From Bugula neritina (taxonomy: Eukaryota > Bryozoa > Gymnolaemata > Cheilostomatida > Bugulidae): 64,000 nt of DNA. This document shows, piece by piece, positions 63,201 to 64,000 of the stretch. The notes below the pieces were generated by a model. That model was not told where the DNA came from, did no database searches, and saw only the letters and a list, made by a program, of their open reading frames with translations. The translations under genes were made by a program, and so were the position numbers. Within the stretch, counting starts at the first letter, position 1; each line of letters opens with the position of its first letter. Location of the stretch: assembly GCA_964035545.1 (NCBI GenBank), contig OZ037767.1:26893628-26957627 (forward strand), given 5' to 3'.

Positions 63201-63890
63201 AGTGTAGCCGAGAGCAGTTATATTAGGATTCCATTGTAGGTTTAGTCCTTTCGGACAGTTGCAATTAGCCCGAGTTACAGACTCTGAAGACTCTCTCAGT
63301 CTATCTACAGCTGTCTGGTTTGCATGGGGAGTTTTGCTCAACAGTGGAATTGGTGAAGGCATGTATTCTATACTTTATTGTGGAGAAGCACACCAAGTTG
63401 TCAATGAGAAAATCTACTTTAATCCATCTGCTGCACCATAACATAGTTTGTCATCTTTTTAAGGAACTCCAAAGAGTTTTAGCGCTCGAGTCCTCGGGAT
63501 GGTATGGGCTGGCTTTGCAATGATCATAGTGGCGTCATATACTGCTAATTTAGCTGCTTTCCTTGTGCTCGATAAACCTGAGGCTACGATATCTGGCATT
63601 GATGACCCAAGGGTTAGTCTGGCTTATGAATAGAACACTGTAGAAACTCTAGAATTCTTCATTTGTGGTTTGAACTTTTATAACCTGGAAAGATTTACTC
63701 GCATTATGTTGTTATAGTTTTATGTACTTTAGCTGAGAAATCCAACAGAGAATTTCAAGTTTGCGACAGTGAAACACAGTGCCATTGAGCTCTATTTTAA
63801 ACGACAGGTAGAATTCACCACTATGTATAGGACAATGCAGAATGATAACAAAGACACTGTAGAAGAAGCTATAGCTGCTGTTGAGAATGG
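47461..63890 (+). CDS. GRIN1: NMDA-type glutamate receptor subunit GluN1, 13 exons, continues past the window
   Basis: Coding exons are 47461-47703, 49363-49491, 58320-58517, 58667-58767, 59471-59583, 59998-60220, 60631-61019, 61526-61650, 62208-62375, 62474-62586, 63240-63358, 63464-63612 and 63733-63890, with consistent phases (742 residues so far; vertebrate GluN1 about 940). GluN1 is the obligatory glycine-binding subunit of the NMDA-gated calcium channel at the plasma membrane. Diagnostic blocks are [32 protein letters not shown] (pore loop with the N-site asparagine) and [13 protein letters not shown] (gate helix). The ATG at 47461 was chosen because it has a GCC context and starts directly at a signal peptide ([12 protein letters not shown]); an in-frame ATG at 47410 would add 17 residues. 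The C-terminal part of S2, M4 and the tail lie beyond 64000. Confidence 0.96.
48274..48521 (-). mobile_element. tRNA-derived SINE with target-site duplications
   Basis: On the minus strand, a tRNA-like head has an A box (TGGTCTAGGGC, 48493-48483) and a B box (GGTTCGAACC, 48449-48440), followed by a body of about 140 bp. The element (48290-48505) is bounded by 16-bp direct repeats GCACCCACTCCAGAAT (48274-48289) and GCACCCATTCCAGAAT (48506-48521), differing at one base. It lies antisense in GRIN1 intron 1. The SINE family was not recognised. Confidence 0.8.
49780..49950. repeat. Decayed repeat of GAGTCA/GTGAGTC words
   Basis: Repeated TGACTCA-, GAGTCAATCAGT- and GTGAGTC-like words without a fixed period, in GRIN1 intron 2. 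Looks like an old minisatellite. Confidence 0.6.
51170..51175 (-). terminator. Candidate polyadenylation signal of the nested receptor gene
   Basis: Minus-strand AATAAA 67 nt after the stop at 51242. This supports the last exon ending here, inside the GRIN1 intron. Confidence 0.5.
51242..57265 (-). CDS. Seven-transmembrane receptor, class B / cAMP-receptor-like, nested in GRIN1 intron 2 (10 exons)
   Basis: Exons are 57265-57221, 56804-56701, 55603-55468, 54673-54532, 54060-53982, 53693-53624, 52994-52909, 52424-52298, 52127-52064 and 51549-51242, all phase-consistent (386 residues). Seven hydrophobic segments are seen: TM1 [22 protein letters not shown]2 [14 protein letters not shown]3 starting with Cys ([20 protein letters not shown]), TM4 with AWGLPLTLV, an ECL2 Cys-Trp pair, TM5 [22 protein letters not shown]6 [18 protein letters not shown] and TM7 [18 protein letters not shown]. 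The TM3 Cys/ECL2 CW pair, W-G-x-P in TM4 and S-L-Q in TM7 fit secretin/adhesion and GPR157/cAMP-receptor types; I cannot choose between them. The N-terminus is short (about 25 residues, no signal peptide), which favours the latter. An in-frame stop lies upstream of the ATG. The last exon's far end is less certain. Confidence 0.8.
55380..55467. repeat. 26-bp minisatellite, about 3 copies
   Basis: CTAGTTTGTGTAGTAATATT and GTACAT repeats in the receptor-gene intron, ending at the donor of the TM2 exon (55468). Confidence 0.85.
56381..56470. repeat. 20-bp minisatellite, about 4 copies
   Basis: CATACGATATATTTTCTAGT repeated, the last copy with small insertions, in the intron between the TM1 and TM2 exons of the nested receptor. 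Confidence 0.9.
58607..58624 (+). repeat. G18 homopolymer in a 149-nt GRIN1 intron
   Basis: Eighteen consecutive G residues, ending 42 nt before the acceptor of exon 4. A second run of 12 G lies at 59009-59020 in the next intron. Confidence 0.95.
60225..60560. repeat. TTATA-type low-complexity tract
   Basis: Almost pure A/T with TTATA/TATAT periodicity in the GRIN1 intron between exons 6 and 7. A similar tract lies at about 61141-61330 in the following intron. Confidence 0.9.
60631..63890 (+). CDS. GRIN1: GRIN1 exons 7-13: ligand-binding domain and pore
   Basis: Order seen: end of the amino-terminal domain with [17 protein letters not shown]1 ([13 protein letters not shown] to [10 protein letters not shown]), M1 ([20 protein letters not shown]), pore loop M2 ([17 protein letters not shown]), M3 (SYTANLAAF) and the start of S2 ([16 protein letters not shown]). 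Of the glycine contacts known from vertebrate GluN1, Pro516, Thr518 and Arg523 are kept (PLTIDPER), but Phe484 is Tyr, Ser688 is Ala and Val689 is Ile. Asp732 lies beyond the window. The intron after 63358 appears to start with GC, not GT. Confidence 0.93.
62060..62200. repeat. About 32-35-bp minisatellite, 4 copies
   Basis: CTATACATGTATATACACAG followed by TATAATACAG recurs four times, ending just before the acceptor of GRIN1 exon 9 (62208). Confidence 0.85.
62587..63239 (+). other. GRIN1 intron 10
   Basis: AT-rich, between the M1 exon and the pore-loop exon. No feature beyond the splice sites was recognised. Confidence 0.6.
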
Positions 63891-64000
63891 GTAAACACAA
63901 TGTATACAACAGATGTTCATGTGTATAATACTGTCTGAATATAAGAATATCTAAAGATTGATTGTACCCACAATAACTAGTGTGGGTAAATCACTACAGT

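Noticed and set aside
1-64000. CRISPR arrays, prokaryotic operons, riboswitches or viral genes
   Set aside because: The window is spliced animal DNA. The tandem repeats have no unique spacers, and no viral or bacterial protein was recognised.

Overview
The window is nuclear DNA of an invertebrate animal. It is AT-rich and intron-dense (exons of about 40-390 nt with GT-AG borders), has no operons, and carries five protein genes with clear or probable animal homologues. A ciliary-rootlet gene, a GluN1-type NMDA receptor subunit and a SOBP gene together rule out a plant, fungus or prokaryote. The phylum cannot be fixed from the sequence alone. Gene models below were built by hand from homology, open frame, splice signals and phase, and every internal junction quoted is phase-consistent.

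Layout from left to right. (1) 58-4826, minus strand: five internal exons of a SOBP-like FCS zinc-finger gene, incomplete at both ends. (2) 4827-10727: 5.9 kb with no gene that can be supported. (3) 10728-37734, minus strand: a complete 41-exon rootletin (CROCC) gene encoding about 2,170 residues, with a second possible first exon at 29354-29395. (4) 37735-38984: a 1.25 kb head-to-head promoter region shared with (5) 38985-44538, plus strand: a complete 8-exon PEX2 gene (296 residues). (6) 44539-47460: minisatellite-rich spacer. (7) 47461-63890 and beyond the window, plus strand: the first 13 coding exons of a GluN1 (GRIN1) NMDA receptor subunit. (8) 51242-57265, minus strand: a 10-exon seven-transmembrane receptor gene lying wholly inside GRIN1 intron 2.

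The genes serve unrelated jobs: ciliary rootlet structure, peroxisomal protein import, glutamatergic signalling, a nuclear cofactor and a receptor. The arrangements most likely to matter are the shared CROCC/PEX2 promoter and the receptor nested antisense in GRIN1. Mobile and repeat DNA includes a tRNA-derived SINE with target-site duplications (48290-48505), a MITE with TA duplications (20115-20341), a 150-bp fold-back element (33753-33902), a 50-bp perfect palindrome (24274-24323) and many minisatellites of 14-50 bp.

Most interesting observations: the GluN1 glycine site carries Tyr, Ala and Ile where vertebrate GluN1 has Phe484, Ser688 and Val689; the intron after the pore loop appears to be GC-AG; a CROCC 5' splice site has been triplicated by a tandem repeat; CROCC has a duplicated coiled-coil exon; and the nested receptor gene.
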